From Periconia sp. R9002 (lineage: Eukaryota > Ascomycota > Dothideomycetes > Pleosporales > Periconiaceae), in contig JAMAHW010000016.1 of NCBI GenBank assembly GCA_023627715.1, positions 372,001 through 436,000 on the forward strand: a stretch of 64,000 bases of DNA, written 5' to 3'. How positions within the stretch are numbered: the stretch's first letter is position 1; each line of letters begins with the position of its first letter. The position numbers were made by a program, and so were the translations under genes. Below are positions 24,650 to 36,034 of the stretch, piece after piece. Under the pieces are notes generated by a model. That model made no database searches and was not told the origin of the DNA. It worked only from the letters and a program-made list of their open reading frames with translations.

Positions 24650-25539
24650 TCAGACGATCGTCTCCAACTCTCTTGCGTAGCCCAAGGTATTCTCAATCAC
24701 CTGATCACTCGTCACTAGAATGTCCTTGCTCGAATAGTCGTCGTCCTGAGCTGGGAAATATATCCTTCCATCCTTGACAACCCAACCGCACTCCTTTGCG
24801 AAATTTACCACGCTGCCTTCGGAATCCAGGAAGAGGAGTGACTTGGCGTCGGAAACAGGGATCGAGGGGTATGCTTTCTCGCTGCATGAGGCGATCTCTT
24901 TCCGGATGGTCCCTATGAGAACCTACGGTTTGTCAGTTTGACCTTTGATTCTACACGAAAACTTCTTGAGTAGAAGAAAGGAAGACCAGCATAGCATACC
25001 TCGGAGAATAGACCAAACTCCTCACTGGGTACCCTCTCACTCTTGGTCTCACCCCAAACCCTATCATAACTGCCCTCCATCAACGCCCGTTCGAGTCTGA
25101 TTGGGTACTGGATGAATGCGTCCTCTTCAAGACCCCGTCCAGTCTGCGCAGCAGCCATCTCTAGCGTCTCCAGCAAAGTATGAAACCCCGCATAATCACC
25201 GTCGCTCAGCAGTAGCAGCAAATATAGCCCTGTAATCTTACTTGAGTTCCCTCCCTCTTTCTGAAGCTCTGGTAGGGCGTAGAATGGCTGTAGTTGCTGG
25301 AAGTAGCGGGTGAAAGAGACCTGATCCTTCAAGCGGATGGACACTATGGCCCCGATCTCGAGCGTCTCGCGCGCGAGAAGGAGATGCTTGCGGGGTACAT
25401 TTGAACTAGGTATGAGAGCGTTGAGATGTAGGAGGGCGACCTTGGCCCGCGAGAGGAGTGATGTCGATTGTTGGTATTTGTGTGCCTGAAGCGATTGGTG
25501 CAGTTGCTTGAGCACATCTTGCAGCTCTTTCTCGGCCAT
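24650..25539 (-). CDS. RPN12: 26S proteasome regulatory subunit Rpn12
   Basis: Lid subunit of the 19S regulatory particle (PSMD8 family), a PCI-domain protein whose incorporation completes lid assembly. Exons (minus) are 25539-25000 and 24922-24650, giving 270 aa, close to yeast Rpn12 (274). It starts MAEKELQDVLKQLHQSLQAH. The PCI region includes LARETLEIGAIVSIRLKDQV, FTRYFQQLQPFYALPELQ and LYLLLLLSDGDYAGFHTLLE. The second exon gives VLIGTIRKEIASCSEKAY, IPVSDAKSLLFLDSEGSV, then KECGWVVKDGRIYFP, all typical. The reading frame extends upstream to another ATG at 25809, which would add 90 Pro/Ser-rich residues. I prefer 25539 because the family begins there. Confidence 0.92.
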
Positions 25540-26142
25540 GGTAACGGGTGTGATCGCAGTTTTGGAAGAGGAAATATAACGGATGGTTGACAAAGATGAC
25601 GCGGGCGGGGGTTTCGTAGCTGTAGTTGCGATTGTTGGGGGGTTCTTGTGTCGAGATGAGAGCTGTGAGCTCGAGATCCGGGGTGTCTCATAGGCGGCGG
25701 CGGCGGGCTCGGGTCGCTTAGTCATACATCCTGGTAATGACGAAGGCCCGCTCGTGTACAAGGCCACACTACAATAGCCTTCGAAGATGCGATTTCGGAT
25801 ATAGACCATGTTGGATACTGAATTTATGGGTTGAAAATGAGGTCTAAAAGCATAGTATTTATTTCAAGGCTACATGCAGCGGTCACGAGAGGGAAAGACG
25901 ACGACGATTGGCCTACAAGTTCCAGATGACCTAAACAGTCACATTGTGTCTCAAAGGCGGAGAGGCAACAATATTAGCAGCCACAATCTGATGCCGGTAT
26001 AGGTAACAAAAGCGCTGATAGAATGATGTTGCTGGCTCGTATGGTACACAAGGCTGACAGCACCATGCATTCTTACAAAGCCGTACCGCATCCATTTCCG
26101 CGCCCACGGGTCGCACGCCTGGCTGCTCAAGTCTTAATTCGT
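25540..26142. other. Intergenic region
   Basis: Lies between the RPN12 start and SLD2 stop. 25540-25809 is open in frame with RPN12 and may encode an N-terminal extension if the upstream ATG is used. No other feature is seen. Confidence 0.5.
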
Positions 26143-27653
26143 CTATCTCCTCCGTCCAAACCGTCCCTTACCGCCATTTCCCCCTTTACTCTTTATCTTG
26201 AGCTTTCGGTAGTTTGCATGTGCAGTAGCCTTGATCTTACGTGCAGCTGTCTTTACCGTCTTCACCGGTCCTCCTTGGTTCTGTGTAATCTCGTCTACCT
26301 GTGAGGCAGAAGCTCCATCCACCTTTCTGTTAGTCGGGTCTGCTGCCTTCTTTTTAGAGTGTGACGCATCGCTCTCATATTCGGATGCTTCGTCTCCCGA
26401 GAATTCGAAATCGCTTCCGGCCATATCGGCGTTGCTTTGAGATTCATCGACTTTGTCGTCTTGAGTATGAGTCGATGGAGCTTGCGATCTTGAGAAGCTT
26501 GGTTTCACTAAAATATGGGTTAGTACAGGGAGAACCTGCGAACAATGGGCCACATACTGATAACGCGCCGGGTCTGCCGTTTCAGGCCCTTCTTCCACGA
26601 TTTCTGTACCTTGCTGGGCTGTCCTTCCTTTTTGTCTTCGTCTTTATCCCCATCTTCAGACTCAAGGCCACCATCGGGGCCCAAGGGCATCTCAATCTGG
26701 CTATCCTGGACGAGCACCTCCGATATTTTCTGCTTTTTCTGCGGGGGCAGTTCCGATTCTTCCATCTCCAATTGTCGCATGATCTCTTCTTGCTCATCCA
26801 TCTTGTCCTCTTCCTGCTTCTTCAAAGACTGTATCATAGCACTTAGACTTCTTCCCATACCCCTTCGCTTCCAAGGCAATGGTCTCGGCGTCGGCTCGTC
26901 GTCTTCAGTAATGTCTTTTAAGAAATTGTCTCGACGTAGAAACGCGGGAGTAACCAGTCCTCCCATTGCTGACGTCGGTGTTCCCTCCTCTGTTAAAGGC
27001 CTTTTCTTCGGAGTAACAAACTGGTCTAGCATAAACCTTTTTCCAGATGACAAGGGCGTCCTTTCTCTCCTGATTCTTGATTCTGGTGATGATTCGACGT
27101 CCTTAAGATTTGCCTTTCTGCTTGGAGTCTGCAAAGCATTCGGCATGATATCAGCAAAAACTGCTCTATTCTTACTCGGCGTCTCTGCGGGTAGAAGATC
27201 GAACAATCCGAGGACTTTTCCGTCACGCTGTGGTGTGGGCCCAATGAAACTAGGCTTTTGTGCTGATGTAGGCTGAATCGGCGAAGGAGCAATTGCGCTC
27301 GAGTTGTCCTCGAGTTTTCTTTTTGTGGGGGTTTTCAATTGAGCCCTCGCCGCCTTTGGAGTTCGGTTGGCATTGTGAGCCAGATTGCGCACGTGTTTCG
27401 AGGGTGTTTGTGGTAAATTCTTTCCTGAAAGCAGATCCCGGACCTTATTGTATTCTTTGTACTTTTGAGCTGCAAATTGTCAGCACTGGAAACATGGTCA
27501 CTGAGCGGTTGAATGCATACATATCTCGACATTAGCTTTGATGTCGACGCGTTCCGCTTTGCGTCCATTGTGAGCAGCAGCGAATTGCTTTTCCCACGTC
27601 TTGAGGTCGTGCCGCAGCGCATTACAGCGCTTTTCGAGGTCCGCATTATCCAT
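26143..27653 (-). CDS. SLD2: DNA replication regulator Sld2
   Basis: CDK-regulated replication initiation factor. In yeast, phosphorylated Sld2 binds Dpb11 and helps form the CMG helicase. Exons (minus) are 27653-27521, 27469-26558 and 26507-26143, giving 469 aa. The N-terminal Sld2 motif is present: ALRHDLKTWEKQFAAAHNGR, then QKYKEYNKVRDLL. Many minimal CDK sites (SP/TP) follow, for example QTPSKH, LKTPTKRK, GPTPQR and FVTPKKRPL. The basic segment KVQKSWKKGLKRQTRRV lies at the exon 2/3 boundary. The C terminus is acidic, then Lys/Gly/Arg-rich (KSKGGNGGKGRFGRRR). An MCB-like ACGCGT lies 87 bp upstream of the ATG, in keeping with G1/S expression. The Sld2 call rests on motif order and CDK-site density. 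Confidence 0.88.
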
Positions 27654-28015
27654 CCTGAGGTTGTGATATTTGGCGTTGTGTTGAAGGGAGAAAGATGAGG
27701 GGTGGGTTGTGGGTTTGGAGGGTTTAGAAGATCGCGAGAACGCGTTTTAGTAACGCGACCGCGCTAAAACCACTTCCGCACGTCATGCACGTACCAACTG
27801 CACGCTAGCAAGGGTGCCAGCCCTATCGATCAACCAGCCTTACATAAACAAATAAAAATGTACACATGCGGGTGATCATACTTGGCCGCCGACAAAAAAT
27901 TAAAACGTACATCAACCATGCAATATATTACAGGTACTATTGACAGACTCCCGCTCTCAGAGCTATACTTCATGCGCTGATGCTAAACCCAAACCTAGCC
28001 CAAAAAAATTGATAT
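27654..28015. other. Intergenic region with SLD2 promoter
   Basis: Lies between the SLD2 start and the LPD1 stop. It contains the CG-rich promoter patch with ACGCGT. The rest is A/T-rich and holds nothing recognisable. Confidence 0.6.
27740..27745. promoter_or_regulatory. MCB-like element upstream of SLD2
   Basis: ACGCGT, the MBF binding core, lies 87 bp upstream of the SLD2 ATG within a patch of further CGCG motifs (27733-27775). The role is inferred from the known MCB consensus and the replication function of the gene. Confidence 0.5.
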
Positions 28016-29818
28016 CTAATAATGAATAGCCTTGTCATAGGTAGCCATGGCAGCCTCTTTGAAGGCTTCTGACAATGTAGGATGAGCATGCGATGTGCGT
28101 GCGACGTCTGCATCAATGTTAGTGTGTTGAACGCGTAGTGTTTCTGACTGAGGTCAAGACTTACCCTCGGAGCTAGCACCGTACTCGATGGCAAGAACGC
28201 CCTCGGCAATCATTTCACCGGCATTGGGGCCAACGATGTGGATGCCCAATATCCTATCAGTCTCGGCGTCTGAGAGCATCTTCACGAAACCAAGAGTGTC
28301 GAGGTTTGTCTTTGCCCTAGAGTTGGCGGAGAAGGGGAAACTTCCAACATTGTACTTGACGCCAGCTGCCTTCAATTCCTGCTCGTTCTGGCCGACCCAC
28401 GCAACTTCGGGGTGAGTGTACATGACGGAGGGAATGGCGCCGTAGTTGACGTGCCCGTGGCCCTTGGTAAGATATTCGATCGCGGCCACTGCTTCCTCCT
28501 CAGCTTTGTGCGCCAGCATAGGACCAAAAGTCACATCTCCAATAGCACGAATGTGCTGGATCTTGGTACGGTATTCTTGATCAATGATAAGACGTCCTCT
28601 TTCATCAGTTTCGAGACCAATGTTCTCGAGGCCCAATCCGTTCGTGTATGGGCGGCGACCAATGGCACAGAGAACCACGTCGGCGTCGAGCTAAACACAT
28701 CAGTATACATACTCCAATTAGTGACAAAGGCACTCACGAGTTCCTCTTTGCCACCCTTCGCTGCCTCGGTGTTGATCTTCACACCCTCGCCTTCTGCGTC
28801 TCCCTTAGTGACCTTCGTGTTGAGCTTGAATTTCATTCCCTGCTTTTGCAGAATCTTTTGTGTTTGCTTTGCAACTTCTGCGTCCATTCCAGGACCACCA
28901 ATCTGTCCCAGGAACTCGACAACAGTCACTTCGGAACCGAGGCGCGACCAGACGGAGCCCTAAACAACATTAGCACATATGTTCTCAAAAGTGTCCGAAA
29001 CTCGTGATCCTACCATTTCAAGACCGATGATACCACCGCCAATGACGACCATCTTCTTCGGAACCTCTTGCATGGCAATAGCACCAGTGCTTGTAATCAC
29101 CTTCTTCTCGTCAATTGTTAATCCAGGAAAGGGAGTGGCCTCAGATCCTGTAGCGATTAGGATGTTCTTGCCTCGGACGGTCGTTTCTCCACCATCGATC
29201 AGGTTGACAGCGATGGTGTGCTCGTCCTGAAATGCGCCGGTGCCCTTGATGTACTCGACATTGTTCTTCTTGAACAAGAATTCCACACCTTTCGTCAAGC
29301 CCGCAACAGAGGTATCCTTAGCTTGCATCATAGCTTGTAGGTTGATCTTGACTTCGCCTACTTCAATACCGCGGTGCTTTGTGTCGTGGAGAATCTGGTG
29401 ATACAGATGCGAGTTGTTCAGAAGTGATTTGGAAGGGATGCAGCCGACGTTTAAGCATGTTCCTCCGAGAGCGCCACGCTTTTCAATGCATGCAACCTAT
29501 AAGCGAAGTTGTTAATCGTGTGCTTTTCCAGGAGGGATGCCGCAATGACAGACCTTGAGGCCGGACTGGCCAGCTTTAATTGCCGCAACATATCCTGCAA
29601 CGCCACCACCGATGATGACAAGGTCCTTCTCCTCTGCCCCGAAGTTAACAAATGAGGGTCGCTTTGGAATCGATACGATGTGACTAACCGGCTTCTGATG
29701 CATAACCACGTCTTGAACGGCCCTGGAAGTAGATGTTGGGAGCGCAGAATGTGCTTCGAGTGACCGCTGAAGGCCGGATGGCCCTTGGCGCAGCGCGAGG
29801 TACGAGGGATCGGAACAT
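28016..29818 (-). CDS. LPD1: Dihydrolipoyl dehydrogenase, mitochondrial (E3)
   Basis: FAD enzyme that reoxidises dihydrolipoamide with NAD+ in the pyruvate, 2-oxoglutarate and branched-chain dehydrogenase complexes and the glycine cleavage system. Exons (minus) are 29818-29689, 29633-29554, 29496-29014, 28959-28738, 28690-28165 and 28107-28016, giving 510 aa with consistent phases. A mitochondrial leader ([20 protein letters not shown]) precedes the FAD-binding motif [19 protein letters not shown]. The redox disulfide is [13 protein letters not shown], the NAD motif is [20 protein letters not shown], and the second FAD motif is [19 protein letters not shown]. The dimer-interface active site [14 protein letters not shown] contains the catalytic His. 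A longer frame overlaps the leader, but only this start gives a basic targeting sequence joined in frame to EEKDLVII. Confidence 0.95.
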
Positions 29819-30286
29819 GGCGTGGGATGAGAGAGACTAACCCAGGACAGCAAACCGCGATCTGCACGGCAGTGTAGGCAGGAAGGGTCAATGGGTGGGA
29901 TGGGTATGGAGATGGTGTTGTTGAGCTTCCTAGATGACAAGCACAAGCTCTTTTTGCGGGCAGAGCACGGCTAGGGACGGTGTCAGCGCTGATTGGTCAG
30001 CTACGTCCGCAAAGTCTTGTGTCCGAAAACCCCCGAAAACCTACTCTTTAATCTTCATTGCGTGAAATGTAATTAGGTTGATGCATACATGCATATGTAC
30101 ATATACAGCAATGCGTGATAATTTCAAAAGCCTTTTAGTAGGAGATAAGTGTGACTCAACTCTCACCCCTTCCCCTCTACTTATTGGGTTTCACAGAAAA
30201 GGCAAACTTCTTCATCGTCATCACATCACTATACTCATCAATCAATATATAATTCCTACGTAGCATACACGTCTGCAATGGCCGGT
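29819..30286. other. Intergenic region
   Basis: Promoter of LPD1 and 3' end of the RRT8-like gene. A/T-rich around 30060-30250. No feature is seen. Confidence 0.55.
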
Positions 30287-31302
30287 TTACACACCGTCAG
30301 CCACCGCATCCGCATCATCTCTGTATTCAGGCTCTTGGGCTGCTTCATATTCCGCCCGGCGACGCTGAGTTTCCATATCGGCAGCCCACAAAGCAGAACT
30401 CGTCGCAGCCGTCAAGAGAAAAAACATACTCGCCAGTGGTATAAGCTGCAGGAAAAGATATACGGTGCCGTACCTGTTGATATGTTAGCAATCATCCGTA
30501 CCAAGTCACAAAAATCCCTACCAAGTATACTGCCACCTTCTTCTCTTCACATATGCATTCCGTTGCTTCTTATCGAAGCCTCGCAGCTTGAAATACCTCC
30601 AGTGCTGTAACGGTCCCGCACGGTAGCCAGTGAGTAGTAAGAATAGTGGTACACCAACATAGGGCACAAAGTTCAGTGGCAACAGAATAACAAATTCCGC
30701 TATTTGGCGGAAATTGAAGGGGCCATATACAGAACTAAGCAATGAAACTTGTTAGAAGTCACAACTAAACTGATCGTGCAGGACTCACTTACGATATTGT
30801 GGGCTTTCCGAGCCGCTGAACAGGATTATTCAATGAATCGTCCGACACAGGTCTGAATGGGCGGACAAGATCCTGGTAGCCTTTATGGACAAGGACCGCA
30901 TCGAAAATGTCGACCTGTGATTCGTCTACGAGAAATGCTTCGAAAAGAATGGCGACTATTGCCGCGCCTTCGCCTAGGACTAACACAGTACCGTTCACCC
31001 AGGCGGAGCCTGGTTTATGAAAGATGGCTAAGAAAGCGACCTGTGGCAGATATGTCCAAACGAATAAATTCACCAAAACGAAAGCGCTGAGCAGTATGGC
31101 GGGGATCATACGTGCTCGCAACAGCGGGTACAGAAATGGATGTCCAATAAAGTAGACCACGCCCTGTATCTAATCAGTATCAATAAAAAGCACAATGAGA
31201 GCCTCCTGTTCAAACCTTGAGTTGGTACGAGCCAGCAACTATATTGTCCCAAGTAGGTAATATGAGGACTTGCTTGATTTTATTAACTGCCGGAGAAGAC
31301 AT
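30287..31302 (-). CDS. RRT8/LDS/EI24-like multi-pass membrane protein
   Basis: Predicted integral membrane protein of the family that in yeast includes the lipid-droplet and spore-wall proteins Rrt8, Lds1 and Lds2. Exons (minus) are 31302-31216, 31163-30793, 30734-30522 and 30473-30287, giving 285 aa. The hydrophobic segments include IPAILLSAFVLVNLFVWTYL, WVNGTVLVLGEGAAIVAILF, EFVILLPLNFVPYVGVPLFL and YLFLQLIPLASMFFLLT. The signature GYRAGPLQHWRYFKLRGFDK followed by RRRRWQYTW-like basic residues is typical of the fungal family. The C-terminal tail after TSSALWAADMETQRRR is acidic. Phases agree across all three introns (48, 58 and 52 bp). The specific paralogue cannot be assigned. Confidence 0.8.
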
Positions 31303-32195
31303 GTTGATACACGTATATCTTCGACGATATATTTGTGAGGTTGAAGCCTAGAGAATGCTGAGGCGCTGGGTGTCCGTAGACGATGACGCAACTAGTATAT
31401 ATGCACGGACCATGACCCTGACGGGAATCTGTTCCTTCCTCAAGCGCTACATACATACTGGTAAAGGAGGGAAGACTACATCTTAACCAGAATTCAGTTA
31501 TGATTTTATTCAGTACAGACGGACCTCGAGAAGCTATCATTCAATGCTAGAATTCGCTCCATCAGCTCAAAGGAACTTTTCCAGGGTAATAAAAGTTGCA
31601 TCCAATTTTACATCAATATCATCAGGAGCCTGGTCAGGCTGGCCGACTGTATAAAACAAAAATATACATACCAGCACAACTACTTTTACTCTCTATTGAA
31701 ATGCTACAATCCATTAGGAAAAATGCTGCTTCTTTTGGAAGGTTTAAATATTTAGTACGCAAACAAACAAGAAAAAGGTGTAGGCAGCCTTAAATATTGA
31801 TGTGCGCTAAACGTGTGGCAAAGAGGATAACGACAACAAAATGGTCGGGACGTCGATGATCGGACAAAGATTACATTGAATCCTTGTATATCGACAACGA
31901 AAGTCCAAGAATGTCTTTGAGAGCTTCCGTTCTACAAGCCAAGGTGAACATCTTAACGTTCTGAAGTGTATTTACTTAAATATGTACATAGACAGGATTG
32001 AGTACATGTATGCTTTCACTCCTTTAGGAAGGGGTAACTAAGGGTGGGAATCCACGGACAATTCATTGATTAGCGTTTTGGTCTGAAAAAAAAATTAAAC
32101 TAGTCTAGCAGAATTGGAGTCAATAGAGCACAATCTTTTTGGCTCATTATATAAAAATGTTATCTAACTTTTCATCTCAAATCACATCATCATAA
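31303..32195. other. A/T-rich intergenic region
   Basis: A 0.9-kb spacer between the membrane-protein start and the tRNA. It is visibly more A/T-rich than its surroundings, with homopolymer runs near 32085-32095. No coding exon is supported. Confidence 0.5.
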
Positions 32196-32292
32196 TCCGA
32201 TATGGTCTAGTGGCTAGGATTTGCCGCTCTCATTGAGAGTCAAAACACTCACAAAGTGCCGGCAAGGCCCGGGTTCGATTCCCGGTGTCGGA
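32196..32292 (+). tRNA. tRNA-Glu (CTC anticodon) with intron
   Basis: The acceptor stem TCCGATA pairs with TGTCGGA (32286-32292, one T-G pair). The D-arm region contains the A box TGGTCTAGTGG. The anticodon stem TGCCG/CGGCA encloses the loop CTCTCAC with anticodon CTC. The T arm CCGGG-TTCGATT-CCCGG carries the B box. A 26-base intron (32233-32258) interrupts the anticodon loop after position 37. Its first bases (TTGAGAG) can pair with the anticodon-loop CTCTCA, the anticodon-intron pairing expected of splicing substrates. A T5 run follows at 32302-32306. Confidence 0.93.
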
Positions 32293-32301
32293 AATGTATT
32301 A

Positions 32302-32306
32302 TTTTT
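32302..32306 (+). terminator. RNA polymerase III terminator
   Basis: Run of five T residues 10 bases past the tRNA-Glu 3' end, the normal pol III stop signal. Confidence 0.8.
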
Positions 32307-32591
32307 GCTTCTTGGGCGTTGTAGAGTGCTTGGAGGTGCTCGGGATGTGTTCGGCAAGAACGGAAGAGTAACATGTCCTACAGGGACATTGCGTGCATGT
32401 ATGTATGCATCTTCTTTCCTTAGAAGTAGTTCGAGGCGTTCCATGTACACTTCTATTCGTTGCCTGGGATCGCCTTTTTTTTGTTGTTGTCGAAGACGGT
32501 TTGCCGTTGAAGAGCAAATCTTGAGAGACAGTGTGATGTCCTGGCGTAATCAGGCTACATATGTAAGCGAAGATCTGGGCAGCACGTGCCG

Positions 32592-32628
32592 ACGCGTCGT
32601 TCGTTCAAACTCCCGGGTTGCGACGCGT
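32592..32628. promoter_or_regulatory. Paired MCB elements upstream of RAD54
   Basis: Two copies of ACGCGT at 32592-32597 and 32623-32628, 31 bp apart, end about 75 and 44 bases before the RAD54 start. Both sit in a GACGCGTC-type palindromic context (GACGCGTCG and CGACGCGTCA). They match the MBF site that drives S-phase genes in yeasts. Function is inferred. Confidence 0.6.
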
Positions 32629-32671
32629 CAGATCGCCACACTCCCATTCCTTCAGCACCCACACCACCTAA

Positions 32672-35155
32672 ATGTGAGTATCTAGGCAATGATGATACGG
32701 CCTTGATTCTTTGATTCTGATTGTTCACAGGCATAGGCCCAAGACGCTCGCAGACGGCGGAAAGGGTACTCCGACCGTCACCAGGCTTCACAGCACGCCC
32801 GCCTCAGCCGACCGTTTACACAAGCCCTTCAAATGTCCAGGCTCTGCCACGTCAACGCGCAACACCGATAAACCAGCAAGAAAGCGACGCAAGGTCAATT
32901 ATGCAGGCGCGGATGGAGAGAACGAGGAGGGCGATAAGCCGTATTCGAACGACGACAGGCTGGCTCTTGCCACGCGGGACGTTAACCGGTTCCCAGTCTT
33001 CAAGCCCAAGGACAAAGACACGGCGTTCAAAGCAAGATTCACAGTGCCTTTGAAAAGCAAAGACACCGGCTCGTACAATCCATTTCGCCCTGCACCTCTG
33101 TTGGGTATGAGGCAAGGTCGGGTGTTTGTAGCACGCCCACTACATGATCCCAGTGGAGAGTTCGCGATTGTACTGTATGATCCAACCGTGGACGACAAAC
33201 CAGTCCCAAAGGAAGACGTGGAGCCCAAGTTGAGTCAGGAACAGAAAGAGGAACTAGATGTACCCGTGGTGCACAAAAGCCTCGCAGACATCTTAGGATT
33301 GAAGAAAAAAGTGGACGATGAACGGCCGAGAGTGCCAGTCGTGATTGACCCCAGGTTAGCCAAAGTTCTACGCCCACATCAAGTCGAGGGTGTCAAGTTT
33401 TTGTATCGAGCAACAACGGGATTGATTGATCCAAAGGCGAACGGGTGTATTATGGCGGATGAGATGGGCTTGGGGAAGACCTTGCAGTGTATCGCTCTCA
33501 TGTGGACCCTTCTCAAGCAATCTCCCAATGCTGGCAAGCCAACCATCGAGAAGTGCGTAATTGCATGCCCGTCCAGCTTGGTGAGGAATTGGGCGAACGA
33601 ACTGGTGAAATGGCTAGGCAAAGATGCTATTACACCATTTGCTATTGACGGCAAAGCATCCAAAGAAGAACTTGTGCAACAGATAAAACAGTGGAGCATC
33701 GCTTCAGGTCGATCGGTTGTCAGGCCCGTCCTTATAGTCTCTTACGAGACACTCAGACTCAACGTCGGAGAGTTAGCACAAACTCCTATCGGCCTGCTAT
33801 TGTGTGACGAAGGTCATCGTTTGAAGAATGGTGACAACCAAACATTTACGGCACTCAACGGCTTAAACGTGCAGAAACGCGTCATTCTCACTGGAACCCC
33901 TATTCAGAATGATCTCTCGGAGTACTTCTCTCTTCTTAATTTTGCCAACCCGAGTTACCTTGGGACAAGGAACGAGTTCCGCAAGCAGTACGAAATTCCT
34001 ATTTTACGAGGACGCGATGCCAACGGTACAGACGAGGACCGCAAAAAGGGGGACGAACGCCTACGCGAGCTTTTGACGCTGGTGAACAAATTCATCATCC
34101 GACGAACGAATGACATATTATCCAAATATCTGCCCGTCAAATACGAGCACGTCGTTTTCTGTAACCTCGCGCCTTTCCAAAAAGATTTATACAATCACTT
34201 CATACAATCACCGGATATCAAATCACTCCTCCGAGGTAAAGGTTCACAACCTCTAAAAGCCATCGGCTTACTCAAGAAACTCTGCAATCATCCAGATCTT
34301 CTTGATTTGCCGTCAGACCTTCCAGGCTGCGAAGACTTCTTACCGGAAGACTTCGTTCCCAAAGACGCAAGAGGTAGAGATCGTGATGTCAAAGTATGGT
34401 ATTCAGGCAAATTGTTGGTCCTTGATCGGATGCTCGCCCGCATCCGTGCGGACACTAACGATAAAATTGTCCTGATCTCCAACTTCACACAGACCCTTGA
34501 TGTTTTTGCTGCATTATGTCGTTCCCGTGGGTACGGTTGTCTTCGTCTAGATGGAACAATGAATGTTTCTAAGCGTCAAAAGCTTGTGGACAAGTTCAAT
34601 GATCCCGAAGGTCAAGAATTTGTGTTCCTCCTCTCTTCGAAAGCTGGCGGCTGTGGTCTCAACCTTATCGGCGCAAATAGGCTGGTTCTTTTTGACCCAG
34701 ATTGGAATCCTGCAGCCGATCAGCAGGCTTTGGCTCGTGTCTGGCGAGATGGCCAGAAGAAAGACTGCTTTGTTTATCGATTTATTACTACCGGGACTAT
34801 CGAAGAGAAGGTTTTCCAACGCCAATCACATAAGCAGTCTCTATCATCCTGTGTTGTCGATTCTGCCGAGGACGTCGAGCGTCATTTTTCTCTCGATTCT
34901 CTTCGAGAACTATTTCAATATAGGGATAATACGACGAGCGACACTCACGACACGTTCAAATGCAAACGTTGTAGAAAAGAGGATGGGAGACAAGTCCTTA
35001 AAGCACCAGCTATGCTTTATGGGGACACTAGTACATGGAATCACTTCGTCAATGATGGTGAGACGGGTCCATTGGGGAAGATCCAGGATCTGCTTCTCAG
35101 GCAGGAAACAGCGGAAAAGGATATCAGTGCTGTCTTTCAGTATATCAGCCACTAG
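32672..35155 (+). CDS. RAD54: DNA repair and recombination ATPase Rad54
   Basis: Swi2/Snf2 dsDNA translocase that stimulates Rad51 strand exchange in homologous recombination. The model is join(32672-32673, 32731-35155), 808 aa, with the ATG split AT|G by a 57-bp intron (GTGAGT...GTTCACAG). The frame before AT is closed by TAA, and the next in-frame ATG is about 130 codons inside, too late to be the start. The N terminus has the Rad54 motif LHKPFKCPGSAT, then RKRRKVNY. Helicase motifs are I MADEMGLGKTLQ, II LLCDEGHRLKN, III ILTGTPIQNDLSEYFSLL, V SSKAGGCGLNLIGANRLVL and VI QALARVWRDGQKK. The C terminus has two CxxC-like Cys pairs near FKCKRCRKEDG. The DEGH box and HD2 insertions are as in Rad54 rather than other Snf2 proteins. 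Confidence 0.93.
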
Positions 35156-36034
35156 ATGTCTTGTGGGCGTTAAGCAATGCCCTTCCAAGTATGGGTTTAG
35201 ATTCGAGAGAGTTTTAGAATCATTTTAAATGTTCAAGGTTGCAGGTTTACTGTTGTTTTTGCACATCCATTGATGGGTCACTCCTTCCTATACATTTGAG
35301 ACATAATTGCATTCAAATTCTGACTAGGAGATTTTTCTACTGTAGCAAACGTGGTATCTATTGCAATGCAATAGGAAAGAAATGTCACAGCAAATGAGCG
35401 TATTCGGTGCCAACTTCCATTGTCTAAAAACCCTGCGAGATAGTATTGCTACGATATCAAGGGTGCACTTTTTTTTGTGACCGATTAGGGGGGGTTCTAC
35501 CTAAATAAAGACAAATCATTGATATCTAAAAGTAAGAAACCAAAAAAGGCGGATCACCTTTGATACTAAAAAATCTCCGAAAAATCTTGTCAAGGGCGTA
35601 ATATGAGATTGACTGTCGTAGTCCTGGGTGACAGACCTGTCCGTCCATAAGAGTATATGTAACCTGTCTCCTTATATATTTTCAACTGCTCAATCGATGA
35701 GCAATACAGCAAACCAGCGCAGTGTTCATGGCGTCAATGACCACCCACGCTGGGTCGCTATCTATGTAGTCACTGAGGTAGTGTATCGAGGCTAACCGCA
35801 TCAAGATTGGCGTTTCCTGACAACTCTACTTAGTGAATGAAAAGTATAAAACTATTGGGTATCGCAGAGTATTGTACTACTCGCGGTATCGACGCAGGTA
35901 AAATTCTATAGTAACATCCTCGGGGAGGATATATACACAAGTAATTTTGGTGCACGTGATAAGAAGCTGACGTAATATAGTTAGTAGACTCACTTCGGAA
36001 GTTCGTCCCATGGTTCCATCCACAGAACCATCCA

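Larger units (their letters stand above)
32293..32671. other. Spacer between tRNA-Glu and RAD54
   Basis: Contains the pol III terminator and the RAD54 promoter with two MCB elements. The reading frames here do not connect in phase to RAD54. Confidence 0.55.

Noticed and set aside
25540..25809. N-terminal extension of RPN12 from the upstream ATG
   Set aside because: Pro/Ser-rich and outside the family's start; kept only as an alternative in the RPN12 entry.
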